Assembly: GCA_003013855.2 (NCBI GenBank)
Contig: PVNU02002837.1
Span: 58,263 to 122,262 of the forward strand
From: Liriodendron chinense
Taxonomy: Eukaryota > Streptophyta > Magnoliopsida > Magnoliales > Magnoliaceae
Direction: 5' to 3'
DNA length: 64,000 bases
Numbering within the stretch: the stretch's first letter is position 1; each line of letters begins with the position of its first letter. The notes under the pieces were generated by a model. The model was given only the letters and a program-made list of their open reading frames with translations, did not search any database and was not told the origin of the DNA. This document shows, in pieces, positions 31,360 to 44,576 of the stretch. The translations under genes and the position numbers were made by a program.

Positions 31360-31650
31360 AGTTAAGGTGGGCCCCTCATAATGTATTTTTAAAATCTAGT
31401 CCATCTAGCAGGTCAATGACCCAATTTTAGGTCTGATGAAGAAAAAACAGCTTTATCCATGATTCAAGTGGACCACACAACGCTAAAAAAGATACAGCTG
31501 ACACTTACCCTTCAAATAGTTTCCCTTAGTGGGGCTCACTTGATTGAATCACAAGTAGGGTTGATATTTGAACCTTGGGACTAACATGAGATGACGTAGC
31601 TAGAGGTTGGGTTAGATTTCATATAAACATCATGGTGGGGACCACTTGAG
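31360..31650. mobile_element. Foldback-like element, second type
   Basis: It starts AAGGTGGGCCCCTCATAATG and ends AAACATCATGGTGGGGACCAC. It is shorter than the main family, with a different interior. Confidence 0.5.
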
Positions 31651-31883
31651 CCAGCTACAACTAAAGACCACACTTAAGGTATCCTGCAGCCTGGTTTGTA
31701 GGAGACTAGCTGTGGCGCCCTTAATGTCAGGGACTACGGACATCCTCGGTCCCCAACATCCCAGGTTTCACATAATGCAATACGTGCAACATGTATAGTA
31801 GGATGAGTCATAATTTCAGATGAAGTCCCAACTAAGAAACAATTGATCATGTAAGAAACCATCCAAAATAGGAGACGGAGCAT

Positions 31884-31885
<2 letters not shown>

Positions 31886-31929
<44 letters not shown>
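31886..31929. repeat. (GT)n microsatellite
   Basis: Twenty-two GT units run without interruption. Confidence 0.97.
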
Positions 31930-31932
<3 letters not shown>

Positions 31933-33761
31933 TATCCAAAATGTACAATTAAATCAACTCACTCAACTGACTTCGCCCGGGGTCCCCAACTCCCTAATCA
32001 TAAAATATCATTCCTACACTAGCCAGGATTGCCTCGAAGGCACCCGACTCCTGAAAGGTGGCCGTTCTATCCCTCGTCCTACGCCTGGTCATCCTCGAAT
32101 TGAAAATACAAGTCCTCGCTGGTTCCTAACTCCTCGTACTCTGCTACCTCGGCATCCTCTTGTAAACCTATGTCACACGTGTTGTCTAGTTGGTGTTTTA
32201 AAACACCGTCCTAAACGGGGAGTGAGTGGTTAACTTAGTGATAACATTTCCTAAAGGTTACTCATGCACAAATGAAGCAGACATAGGTAATGAATTTATA
32301 GGTACATCAGATAAGGGGCACAACAATCTAGCAGCGTACAAGTTTACTTAATGCATGCATGGATGAAATGCAAATGCATGCTCGATCACCATTTTATCAT
32401 AGCAGACGGTAAGTGGCACCACCACATCACCCGCATAAACTAGAGCAGCTTGTGAACGAGGCACCACCCCATCACCCGCCTGTAATGCATGTCATGCCAA
32501 ACTTTGTATGATTAGCCAGTCCTTTAATTAGTCCATTTAGCATTCAGCCGGTTGGTGAAGCCACCGTACCTTCATTATATTACTTGGCTGAACTAGGACC
32601 ATCTGGCTCCCTGCGGGTGAGTATATATCATTGCCACTAATCCCATCGATCCCAGCTTAGGCGGGTAGCTCGAGGGCCCGATTGGGCCGTGACTCATCAG
32701 ACACGCCCAACTTAGGCGAGGAAGGTTCAGTCACTCCTTTCCCCAAAGTAGGTGGTAGGCCCATCGCCTCCACCCCAGTGTAGGCCGACAACACGAGCAT
32801 AGGTCTTATACCACCATACCCGGCTCATGAGACTAATCGTGCGCCACATACGATTGTCAATGGGTGTATACGATGGTAGTGTTGGTACGAGGGTTCGAAT
32901 AAAGTGTCAAATCACATAGCATGCCTAATCCGGGTCCTGTGGCCGATAGTCATCAACCGAGGGAGTAACAGGAGACCGACCTTAGGCGCCTGCATCCTGC
33001 GTGGTTCCTAGACCACAACCGGTCACTCGAGACTCAACTCACCTGACGACCAACGGTTTCAAGGGGGCGACTGACCTATGCGGCCTCCCCAAATTTCGTT
33101 TGACTCCCGATTTAAGCGACGTAGTAAACAATTATATAGTTATACTAGTATTTTACCACATTTCATTCCAATTCATAATGCATGCATTACACAATATTGA
33201 GAATTTCAGTCAAATTTCCAACAAAACATCCAGAATTTCCAAGCATGTAATAGAACATACTTCATGCATCTTAAGATATCAACACTTAGATAAATTAACA
33301 AATCTTTTGATTTCATGCTATAAACGTGAATGCTGAAATGAACATGCATAGATGTAAGCATGCATGGTGGTGCAATCAATATAGGCTAAGAAATTCTTCG
33401 CTAGAAACAATAATAGAACATGATTCCTAAGTATTCTAACATTGCCTAACATCTATACCTAATAATTAAAGCATTATCTGTGTCTCCTTGCATTTGGTGT
33501 AAGGCAACCTAAAGGTAAATGATACACGCATAATTGTCTAGAGAATTCTTAAAATTCCTACAAGAAGAAGGTTGCATGTCAGGGGAAGAAACAATTTCAG
33601 CTAGAAATTTGGGAATTCTAGGTGTGGGGCCTATCTCCCTTACCTGAGAGATTGGATCTACTGAATTTGAGTGGCTCCTCGCTCCTATACAGTAGTGGTG
33701 ACGAGGGAAAAGCTAGAGAGTGACATGTAATAGCTCCCTTTGCTTGATCTTCTCTTTTCCT

Positions 33762-33763
<2 letters not shown>

Positions 33764-33802
<39 letters not shown>
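33764..33802. repeat. (CT)n microsatellite
   Basis: An uninterrupted CT run is followed by a short C-run. Confidence 0.95.
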
Positions 33803-33804
<2 letters not shown>

Positions 33805-34518
33805 CCCTTTCTTAGCTTTTGTGTTGAGATAAATAAAAAATGGCTAAGAGAGAATGGCTTTTTATAATTTGGGCAATTAGAAAATATAGCCCTCATGAAT
33901 TTTAGTTACTCGTAAGTGGCCTTTTGGGCCCACTTTTGGTTGAGTGGGGCCTAACGGGCCCATCTGGCCTAATCTGGACCGTGGGATTGCTCTCCCAGCT
34001 TGAGATCTTCTTACACGTGCAATTTTATGAATTTCGGTCGCGACCCATGCTGAAAATAAAGGTGGGATAGTTTAACGGTCCCTGATCATTGATCGGGACC
34101 CCAGGTTCAGGGGCAAGTTTATGATCATATTAGGGTCTTGGGTGCATGGTCTCATGACCATGCAAGGGTCCGAATGGTCTATCTCGAAAAAGGTATTTCT
34201 AGTAATGATTACAATGATTGCCTAGATTTGCTTTGGGAAAAAAGGGTATTTGCACTTCAAGTGCTCTCTCTGGTTTTCAAATCTTACTGTTTCGGGTGAC
34301 GACGATGACATGCCACCTATTCAAGTCGTCAAGCCCGGCATAGAGGTTGGACTATTTAAGTCTTGGGCTTATCGACCTTGGGGTGGGTAGTAGGACGGGC
34401 CTCACTAAGTGCACCTAAGTTCTAAGTTCCTTTCAGTCAGAATTTTCCTAAGTTCGATAAGGTTTATTGCTCATGTTTAAGGTATTCATGACCAACGGAC
34501 CCGAGCCACCCTCATTGC

Positions 34519-35774
34519 CCATACCATTAAGCTCTAATCATAAGCATTCCAAGTTATCTTCCTTGTGTTTGATCACAAGATGGAGCATTTAATGCTCATA
34601 TTAAGATGGATTTGCTTTCTCTTGATCTTTAGTTGTTTATCACCTTGGCCATAGGTAAATCATTAGTCTAAACATCTCTAAAGATCATTTTAAGTGGAAT
34701 TACTATAAGCAACCGACTCCTATTAGTTGTAGAGAATTCACACCATCTCCTATCACCTTGGGTATCTCAAGAGCATCACATGCAAGGTGATTGATCGGTG
34801 GAGTTGAGGCATTGACAACACAGTGGCAACAAAATCAGGGGAGCATCGGGGAGATAATTGAAGCACGGGAGAGCGGAGATCAAACAACCTAACAAGGCGC
34901 TGAACAAGGTACTATCCGACAGATAAGTTGTCATTTTAAGAGTCCTAGCACTCATTCCTTTTGAGAGGATTGAGTGTGAAGTCAAGGTTGATGGTTATCC
35001 TACTTAAAACCACGTAGGGTCATTTGACAATCCTTGACACGTTTGTTGGGCCTAAACAAGTCTCCAAGGGGAGCCACCAACACGGGTGCGTACGTATAGG
35101 TTGGGAGGAATCTGTAAACTCCTACGTTAAGAGATGAACCTTGAAAATCTATGTTCAGGTTTAAAGGTGAACTTGTGCCAAAACCTCCATGTAAAAGTTG
35201 AGAGGTTAACCTGATTTAAAACCTCTATTATAGTGAAATCTGGTGTGCTCAAGGGATGAATACGTGAGCCGGGAGTGGAGTAGACAAGTCGAACTACTAT
35301 ACATGCTTGTGTTTAAGATTGTCATTTGAGTCATTTCTTTTCTTGCATTGTCTTTAATTGTTAATTATATGAAGGCTTCAATGGAATGTATGCTATGCAT
35401 TGCTAAGTAGATTCTTTTACACATCTTATAGTTTCACTTCTAGACTAAGTGCTTGTTTTAATATATCTTTTGTAGTCTAGACTTGCATATTGATTAGTTG
35501 CTTGATTGTTATATTTTTATAATCTATATGCTTAAGCTAGGTTGTTTAATTCATATCATTGTTAGCTTTTGTGATTGGACCCACTTAAGCTGGAAAGCTA
35601 AGTGTTCTTGCTTTAATTAGTTTATAATCGCTAATTAGTATTAATTAGGCAAGAGGTTCTTAAAAGGATTTTAAAAAGGTCCTAATCACCCCTCTCTAGG
35701 ACTTAGCATAGTTCTACAAGCTCCGCCAAGCTTCCGCGTATACGCGTAGGTTGTCATGTTAGACTACCGATGCA
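34519..35774 (+). mobile_element. Copia LTR, 5'-truncated
   Basis: From TAAGCTCTAAT onward this matches the complete LTR at 53255-55164 through to the end ...GATGCA. About 700 bp of the LTR's left part is absent. It is followed at once by ATTTTAAT and a primer-binding site, so it served as a 5' LTR. Confidence 0.75.
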
Positions 35775-35782
35775 ATTTTAAT

Positions 35783-35796
35783 TGGTATCAAAGTGG
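35783..35796 (+). promoter_or_regulatory. Copia primer-binding site
   Basis: TGGTATCAAAGTGG lies 8 bp after the LTR end. It is the initiator tRNA-Met complement (TGGTATCAGAGC) with one change. A second copy, TGGGTATCAGAG at 37594-37605, follows the second LTR fragment. Confidence 0.7.
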
Positions 35797-35857
35797 GTTG
35801 CTCTTCAAGGACTTAACCATTTAGAGTAAGATCTGATACAAGAGCTATAGCGTGATG

Positions 35858-36714
35858 TCTACCCAAGAAGGGATTAGTTTTATTACTCAACTACCTTTTT
35901 TTACGGGTCAAATTATGCGTACTGGAAGGCCCAAATCCGTGTATTCTTAATGTCCCTTGATCTAATAGTATGAGACACCGTAGAAGATGATTAGATCACA
36001 CCGGTGAAAATGGTGGATCGAGATGGAGTTTCGGTCACCCAATTCAAACCAATGAAAAATTGGAGTGACCGAGAGAGGTCTCTTTGTGGCTATAATGCCA
36101 AGGGTCTTAATGCAATCTTTTCTGCTGTCTTATCTAATGAATTTAATCACATATATAATTGTAAGACTAGCAGATCAACTTGGGAGATCTTAGAGACCAT
36201 TCATGATGTAACGTCGATCGTTAAGCATTCCAACTTGCAACTCCTTACTACACAATTTGAAAATATTAAAATGGGTGAGGATGAATGTTTCATAAAGTTC
36301 TATGCTAGATTGAACTTAATTTATAACTCCATGTGTGGCTTAGGAGAATGAGTTTCGAATGGGAAGATTTGTAGAGAAATTCTTATAGGTCCATACCGTA
36401 GTGATTTAACTCCAAAGTGATTGCTTTAGAAGAGTGTAGAGACATAGATAACATGAAAGTAGAATAACTCTTAGATTCCTTACTAATACATGAACTACAA
36501 TTTAAGGTCTCCTCTAAGAAGAAAAAGCATCGTCTTGAAGACTTCACATAGGTACTCACATAGGCAAAAGGAGATTAGGAGTTTTTCAAAGATAGCGATG
36601 ATGAGGAAGAAAAATTGAATAAAAAATTTAAGAGATTCCTCAAATTTGAGAGAGGAAGAAGTTGTAACAAAAATGACAAGAATGATGAGAAATTTAAAGA
36701 AAAATCATTTAAAT
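35858..36714 (+). pseudogene. Copia gag, copy 1 (UBN2-type)
   Basis: The leader piece (about 35858-35960) has YFxGxNYAYWKAQIRVFL-like residues. The main frame 36004-36351 shows GYNAKGLNAIFSAVLSNEF, STWEILETIHD and NLQLLTTQFENIKM, the signature of copia gag (UBN2 family). A stop at 36349-36351 cuts the frame; a lysine-rich linker (36615-36714) follows. The copy breaks off at FKSK, before the zinc knuckle, and runs directly into LTR sequence. Confidence 0.75.
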
Positions 36715-37586
36715 CCAAAACCGTCCAAAGCGGCGCTACAAAAGACACTCAATCCGACAAGTTGTTAATTATAGAGTCTGTTATGCTCTTTCCTTTCATA
36801 GGTTAGAGTATGAGAGTTTGTGACCCAAACTCACCTCGGATTCTTTAGTAGGACCTTGACTCATTAGTTGGGCTTAAATTCAGGTTCTTTAGTAGGACTT
36901 TGGTACATTTGTTGGGCCTAAATTTAGGTTCTTGTGTAGGATTTGACTCTTGTGTAGAGCCTAAATCAAAGTATCTAAGGGGAGCCACCGACACGGGTGT
37001 GTACGTGTTCCACCGGCACGGGTGCATGCATTCGTGTAGGTTGAGAGGTGAAGCTGAAAAACCTTGTTCAGGTTAAGAGGTAAACCCATTGTAAAAACCT
37101 TCGTTATAGGTTGAGAGGTAAACCTGATTTAAAACCTACATTTAGTGAAATTCGATTACTCATGAGTTGGGTATAACAACCGGGAGTGGAGTAGGAAAAT
37201 CGAACCGCTATACGTGCTTGTGTTTGTGATTGTCATTTGAGCATATTTCTATTCTTGCATTGTTTATTTAATTGTTAATTATATAAATGCTTGAATGGAA
37301 TGAATGCTATGTGATAAATAGGTAAATTTATACATAAGTTATATTTTCACTAATTAGACTAGTTTCTTAACTGTTTTATCATTTGTAGCCTATGTGATTG
37401 GACTTACTTAAGCTTGAAATCTAAGTGTTACTTGCTTAATTAATTTAATTCTTAACTAGTTTAAATTAGGCAAGAGTTTTTAAAAGGTTCTAATCACCCC
37501 CCCTTTAGGACTTAGCCACATTTATAGTAGCTACGCTTTAAGCTTCTGCACATAGCATAGGGTGTTGTGTTAGACGATCCAATACA
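36715..37586 (+). mobile_element. Internal copia LTR fragment
   Basis: From about CCGTCCAAAG the sequence matches the right half of the LTR (compare 54315-55164), ending ...CCAATACA at 37586. Its left part is missing, and it is joined to gag copy 1 in the middle of the gag frame. Confidence 0.75.
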
Positions 37587-37649
37587 ATTTTAATGGGTAT
37601 CAGAGTAGGTTGTTCTTTAAGGACTTAATTGTCTACAGTAAGATTCGAT

Positions 37650-38620
37650 ACCAGAGCTTTAACACTATATTTACCCAAGAGGGGAGTAGTGTTACCACTC
37701 GTCCATTATATTTTGACGGTTCAAATTATGCGTATTGGAAGACCTGATTGTGAATATTTCTAATGTCCATTGATTCGATAGTATGAGACTTAATTGAACA
37801 AGGTTAGATCACACTGGTGGAAATAGTGGAATGAGATGGATTTGTTGGGACTCAATGTAAGGTAATGTCTTGTGGGAGTGATTAAGAAAAGTCTCTTTGC
37901 GGCTACAATGCCAAGGATCTCAAAATCTTTTGTGTTGTCTGACCCAATGAATTTAACCGTATATGCAATTGTGAGACTAACAAATTAACTTGGGAGACCT
38001 TAGAGACCACTCATGAAGGAAAGAGTATCGACAAACATTCCAAATTGCAACTCCTCACCACACAATTTAAAAATATCACAATAGGTGAGGATGCATGAAA
38101 CTTTTAAGGAGTTCTATGCTAGATTGAACCATATTTGCAACTTTATGTGTAGCTTAGGAGAGAGGGTTCCGGATGGAAGAATATGTAGAAAAATTCTTAC
38201 GTCCCCCCGAGAGAGATTAGCTCCAAAGTCATAACCTTAGAAGAGTGTAGAGAATAAACGCAATGAAAGTAGAAGAACTCTTAGGTTCGCTGCAAACTCA
38301 TGAACTACACTTTAAGGTCCCCTCTAGAAAGAAAAACATTGTCTTAAAGACTTCATACAAGTACTCACATAGAAAAATTAAGAGTGAATTTGAAGAAGAA
38401 GAAGATAGTGATGAGGAAGAAAGTTTTAATAAACTATTTAAGAAATTCCTCAAAATGAATGGAGGGAAGAGCTGTGACAAGAATGATAAGAAGGGTGAGA
38501 AATATAAGTGCAAATCATCCAAATCTAAAATTTTCTAATGTTATGGCTGTGGTGAATATGTTCATGTTGCCCCAAATTGTTCAAATAAGTCTAAATTCAA
38601 AGGAAAAAGGCTATGACAGC
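37650..38620 (+). pseudogene. Copia gag, copy 2, with zinc knuckle
   Basis: A second, more degenerate gag follows the internal LTR. It has the same blocks as copy 1 and continues through a lysine-rich linker (38263-38535) to a zinc knuckle CYGCGEYVHVAPNC (38539-38580; CX2CX4HX4C). A TAA at 38536-38538 sits immediately before the first Cys, in frame. No protease, integrase or reverse transcriptase follows before the solo LTR at 38859. Confidence 0.75.
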
Positions 38621-38858
38621 AACACGGGATGATACATAGGAGTCTGAAAGTGAATCTAGTGACTCTTGGAGACAAAAAACAATTATCTATTCTAATGACC
38701 TCCACCACTACCTCTCTTCCTTTTAATCTAAGAGAGGATCCTGACCATTATCCCTTCTAGGAGAAGGAGTTCTCAACCCTTCCCCATTTGTTGAATTTTA
38801 TGAGAGAGTTGAAGACATTAGGTTACCCTAGGCTAATCTCCAGAAGAACTTAGTAAGG

Positions 38859-41800
38859 TGTAACTCCCCGAAATTTTGGCTCTCGTGGACAATACAATGA
38901 GCCGAGTTTTCAGGTGTTAACCTAAATGTACTAGGGATATATTTTCACATATTCATCTTTATTTTTCGTATTCATGGCATTCATAAAATAATGATGAAAA
39001 TTAAAATTATTAGTCCACACTTTCTTACTCTATGTTCTCAAATATAATGATTTATATTCATACTTAACATACTATTTCACTTCCTTGTGTCCATGGGAGA
39101 CTTAATTCGAATTACATGAAAATAAATCTATTCTATAAAAATGAAAACAACTAACATATATAATTCATCTTTAAGCTGATACGGCTTCATCGTCCGCCAT
39201 TGACCGCCATGAAACTTCATTTTCTTCATACTACAACTCTGGTTCATCTATTAGATCGTCACCTGCAACAACCTGATTGGTGTTTTAAAACACCGTCCTG
39301 GGAGGGAGTGAGTTTTTCGCGATCAACTCAGTGAGGATTACCCCCGAAGATTAACACAATAATATCCAAGTATAATAGTCATACCCAAACAAAACATACA
39401 TGAGAAAATCTTTATTTAATGTAATGCATGATATGCATGCTTTTGCTAAGGCACCCTGACCAAATGAGACGGGACTTATTCTAACTATTCTCACTAGCCA
39501 CTAGTCATCAGAGTCCATGATGAAGAGGGTAATTCCACAACTTCATGTCAACAAACCCAGCCAATGGAGGTGATAGCTACCTATCACCCTACCACAAGCT
39601 AGCGTCGTAGCGCCCATAGGGCTAACCCACCAAGTCGGGTCCCGTGAATGCATGATTAGTTTCACCTTTAATTAAATAGTTTAACATTCAGCTAATTTAA
39701 CAAACTCAAAGGTCACAATGGAAAGTTGCAAGCAACCCAGCATATGCCGACAGATTGGGCTTAGTGTCCATATCACTAACTCCAACTCATGAAATAACAT
39801 GTACGAATAATATTCACTCATTGTCCTATGTTATGATTCAATCATGCCCAAAGTACCATTACTTTCCAACGAGGCCAACTCAAAAAAAAATCATGCATGT
39901 ATAACATACAGATCCATCTCAAATGGCATATAAACACAAGGATCCCTTGGCCAACATCCAACGCTTTCTCATGGTCACACCAAGGCTATTTTTTCAACAT
40001 GGACACCTCTCACGGGCTCCATCTCTTTACATCAAGTAAGTTTATCGATATGGGGACAAGGGGTGTACATTAATCTAACATCCGCATAAATAATCTCGCG
40101 ACACATCACTCATTACACATCATGTTCATCATAGGCATGTAAGAATCATAATTGGAGCATAGATTTCACATAGTTCCTACATAAGCATGTATACAAGCAT
40201 GATTTACTTTCTAAACACTTAACATAATTAATGAAACATATCCATCAAAATTTCAGCGTGATCACATCAAGGAATTTAATCAAAGTTCATCTTCTCATGG
40301 AGAGAATTAAATAAACAGGGTTTTTAAACAATCACACAATAAAATCCTACATTCTAAGCATGAAACCGATAAATAATATGATATTATTATAATTAGACTT
40401 AAAAAGAAATCCTCACCTTAGACTAAACTTAAAAACCCTAGCTTTAGAACTTCAAGAAAAGATGATGATTAAGTGACATTCGGCGGCTTGAGGTGTAAAG
40501 ACAGCCACGCAAAAAGAATGGGCGGATAGGATGGAGTGGGCATCCCCAATGGTGGACGTCCTCCACTCTGTCTCTCTCTCCCTCACTTGGATGAGGAAGG
40601 GATGGGAGTGCGTGAGGTTTGGGTAGAGAAAGGGCACATGCCCCTTTGTTATAAGGAGTAAGCATAAGGTGTTTTCCCTCTTAGATTGGATTTCTCCAAA
40701 AATTTCATTTTGGGTGATCCTTTTTTAAATTTATCTCGTTCATAACGTCGGGGTCATTGAATAGAGCCAGAATATATAATTTTCTTGGTGATCCGAAACC
40801 TAGATTAGTCGATCTTGAAAAATGGCCTAGCTAGTGCTAAAACGAAGTTGATCTCAATTAACAGTCCAGGCTTAATAATCAGGATGCAAATTTTAGAGAA
40901 ATACGTAGTCATGATATGCAAACGATTGGACAAAGTTTGGTGGTTGATTGATGGTGGGAATGGTTTAGATATGAAATTCAAACTTTTGGCGAAAAGAGAA
41001 GGGGCTGGCCTTAAGGTTTGACGATGTAAGATTATAGATCAGGGTCCAAATTTTGTGTATTATCGTACTCATATAAGGTCAGGATATGTTCTAAATTTAA
41101 GTTACAATTGATGGTGGGAAGTGGGTTAATTGAAGGGTCTAGATTTGGAAGAGTTGGCACTCGCTTATTTCTTAATACGAAATAGGCTTATTAGGTGGGG
41201 TACTCGAATCACATTATTGGCCATGATATGGGAGATCTAAGTCACTCACACAAAAGGAAATATTCAACTACGAATAACCATTCACTTTCCTCATTCGATG
41301 GACATTAAAATCAAGGGTTAAGAGGCTGATTTGCTAATTAGTCCATTTATACTATGATCTAAAGATTGAAATTCGACATGTGTGGTTCATTTATGATAGA
41401 TAAGCATGATATAAAATTTCACATTAATCAGATCATGGGAACCATATGAACTAAAAATTGAGAATCTTGGTCAAGGTGAGCCATTAATATTTTTGGGCAT
41501 TCAAGATTTCATATTTATACTCATTGGATCATCACACAAATTCTAGGATAAGGGTTTACCACTAAGATAATTAGTTTGTTATGGTTGCTTTCCCGACTAG
41601 CTTCCTCGATCAAAGGCCACAGACGATCCTAGGTTAAGATCTCCATGATCTAATGGCCATTTGCAAAATTTGATTTTATGGCATCGATATCCACCTAAAT
41701 CTATGCCTACCTTCTGGATAGATTCGAAAATTACCTACCCGAATGATTATAAATTGCGAATGGGTGGGCCAAGGGTATTATCATTATTAGTTTTTATTTG

Positions 41801-41999
41801 AGACTTCTGGGAAACTTAACAGTTTTACAAGGTTCTATGCATGATCCTAAGCATATCTTACAAAAAAACCTATGTCGTATTCATCAAGGATCACTAATTA
41901 TTTATAAAATAAGTTAAAATTCTTGTTAATAAGGGATTTTACACATAATATGTAATACTATACTTTCAAAGCCACTTTTAAAAAATTCAGGGTATTACA
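38859..41999 (+). mobile_element. Solo LTR of a Ty3/gypsy element
   Basis: The 3141-bp unit begins TGTAACTCCCCGAAATTTTG and ends AGGGTATTACA, the usual TGTAACxCCC...GGTRTTACA termini of gypsy LTRs. The flanking five bases are TAAGG and TAATG, four of five matching. No coding frame lies within, and no partner LTR or internal region follows. It has inserted in the copia element after gag copy 2. Confidence 0.7.
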
Positions 42000-42858
42000 T
42001 AATGGTAGTTAGAATCTAAACACTATAGGTAAATCTAAACATTATAAGTAAATCTAATGATTTTAGCCTCATTAGTGTACTTAAGGGCATATCAGATGAT
42101 TCCAACTTGAGATCGGGGTTGAATGACCAACAATTAGATGCACAGTAGTCATAACTCTAAATGGACAGTCTAGGTTAGATCTACAATAACCTGAGATCGG
42201 GCTTCCCTTTCAATGATCCGAAATTACCATGATGACGGCCTCGAAAAATTATTAAGTTATGATCGATATGGAGAACTTTGGTGGCGTCCACATAGATGAT
42301 CCAATGTGATCAACATGGGTTAAAACGGTTGTAAATACCACATTGTAAGACGATTGTTATATAAAATCCAAATTTGATTTTGAGAACTTTCTTGACTACT
42401 TTGTAACACGATTAAATCAAGAATATTGATGATTGATCAAAACTGACTACACAATACGTTAGCATAACTGTTGATTAAATAAAGTACTGGTAACTTTCCA
42501 AATCTCTTACCAGATTGGAATTTGAAAGGCCAAAACTACAATGATCGGTGGAAACATCTAGTTTCAAGATTCCGAGAACATAGGAATGTAGGCCATCCTT
42601 AGAACCCTAAGTCGCACAAAATTGAAACGAAGGACAATCTACCACAAAGATGGACGGTCCTTAATGAAATCAAAGGTACTCTTATACACATCTACATAAT
42701 AGAATCTAAGTAATAAGGATTTCGCATTTTTACAATGCAATGTATAGAATTTCAATACGTCTCGGTCCACACAAACGAATCTAGGACCCTACAATGAAAT
42801 CCGAATAGGTAGAATACTTAAGTATATGAAATAGAATGTCGACAAGTTGATTCACCTC
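42000..42858. other. Non-coding, possibly part of a second gypsy LTR
   Basis: No gene is seen. The stretch has the texture of the preceding solo LTR. The sequence right of CACTA-2 (52319-52947) ends GTATATTACA, similar to an LTR end, so the two flanks could be halves of one LTR split by CACTA-2. This is inference. Confidence 0.3.
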
Positions 42859-43150
42859 TACTATGCCAAAATAGGGAAAAAATGACACAAAAATGATTGG
42901 TTTAACGACGAATATAGATCGTCGTTAATATTAACGACGGACAATGTTCGTTGTAACTACCGAAGCTATGTCCGGGTGGGTTTTAAGAGGGAATATTACG
43001 ACGGACCAAAATCCGTCGGAAAATATAAATTAACGACGGCCTTGATTAGTTGTAAATGTTAAGACGGATCACATCCGTCGTTAAATTTTCAGAGGGCTCG
43101 GACCAGGCGGCTTACATGGATTTAGCGACGGATATGGTTCGTCCAAATTG
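42859..43150 (+). repeat. CACTA-2 left subterminal repeats
   Basis: TTAACGACGGA, TCCGTCGTTAA and variants recur in both orientations (GACGGATCACATCCGTCG is a near palindrome). This is the likely transposase-binding zone. Confidence 0.8.
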
Positions 43151-43179
43151 TAAATTGTACTATTTTAGTTAATGCGATT

Positions 43180-44560
43180 TTTAGAGGAATTTTAGTTTGA
43201 AAAAAATTAAATATTTGACAACTAAAATTGATTTTGAGATTTAGAAAAATCGAAATATTGAAAAAAAATCGGGATTTAAAGAAGAACTAAATTTTGATTT
43301 CGAAAGAAATTGACATTATGAAAATAAAATTGGCATTTTGAAAAAAAAAGTAAGAAGTTTTAATAAAATTGATTCTTTTCGAAAAAATTAAGAACTTTAA
43401 TAAAACATGAGATTTTGAAAAAAAATTAACATTTTGAAAATGAAGATTGAGAAGTTTAAAAAATTATGATTTTAAAAGGAAAAAGTTGTGACATTTAGAA
43501 AAAAATTAACAATGTTTGAGAAAATTTGAGATTTAAAAAATATTGAGATTTTGAAAAAGAATGAAATTAAAAAAAATCAAGATTTTGAAAGAAAATGACA
43601 TTATGGAAAAAAATTTGGCATTTTGAAAAAAAATAGAGAAGTTTGAAGAAAATTGAAAAGTTTAAAAAACACAATTTTTAAAAAGAAATTAAGATTTTGT
43701 ATTTTGAAAAAACTTGAGAAGTTTGATAAAAAAAAATGAAATTAAAAAACAATAATTTTTTTAAAAAAATTGAGAATTTAAAAAAAATTGCGATTTTGAA
43801 AAAAAAAAAGGTTGAGAAGTTTAAAAGAAAATAATACTGTTTGAGAAAATTTGAGATTTAAAAAATAACGACATTTTGAAAAAAATGAAATTAAAAAAAA
43901 AACCAAGATTTTGAAAAAAAAAAGTTGAGAAGTTTAAAAGAAAATAACACTGTTTGAGAAAATTTGAGATTTAAAAAATAACGACATTTTGAAAAAAAAA
44001 TGAAATAAAAAAAAACCAAGATTTTGAAAGAAATTGACATTTTGAAAAACGAAATTGGCATATTGAAATAAATTAAGAAGTTTGAATAAAATCGTGATTT
44101 ATAAAAAAAGTTGAGAAGTTTAAGAAAAATTAACACTGTTTGAGAAAAATTGAGATTTAAGAAAGCTACGATTTTGAAAAAAAAAAAAACAATGTTTTAA
44201 AGTAAATAAATAATGTTTGAGAAAAATTGAGATTTAAACGAAATCGAGATTTTGAAACATTTTTACATTAAAAAAGAAAAGATAGATTTTGAATGAAATT
44301 GACATTGTAAAAACAAAATTGGCATTTTGAAAAAAAATGAAAAGTTATAATAAAATTGATTAGTTTCAAGAAAAGTTAGATTTTGAAAAAATTATGAGAA
44401 GTTTGTAATGAAAGTGACAATGTTTGAGAAAAATTGAAATAAAAAAAAAATCAAGATTTGGAAAAAAAAAATCGAGATTTAAAATAAAATTGTGATTTTG
44501 AAATAAATTGAGATTCTGAAAGAAAATAAGCATTTTTAGTAAAATTGAAAAGTTCGATTT
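43180..44560. repeat. A-rich degenerate array
   Basis: Irregular units around TTGAGATTTTGAAAAAAA repeat for about 1.4 kb, with variants such as GAGAAGTTTAAAAGAAAAT. It is the reverse complement of the vocabulary of the T-rich array at 17931-20830. Minus-strand frames across it are artefacts. Confidence 0.85.
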
Positions 44561-44576
44561 TTTTTTTTTTTTTTTG

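Larger units (their letters stand above)
31711..34518 (+). mobile_element. Gypsy-type LTR-like sequence
   Basis: The stretch begins TGTGGCGCCCTTAATGTC and shares the phrase GTGTTTTAAAACACCGTCCT plus a following GGAGTGAGT with the solo LTR at 38859-41999 (32193 versus 39282). This suggests related chromovirus-like LTRs. The right limit is taken where recognisable copia LTR begins. A tentative LTR end is GATGACA at about 34310. No target-site duplication was found. It holds a (GT)n run and a (CT)n run and no gene. Confidence 0.45.
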
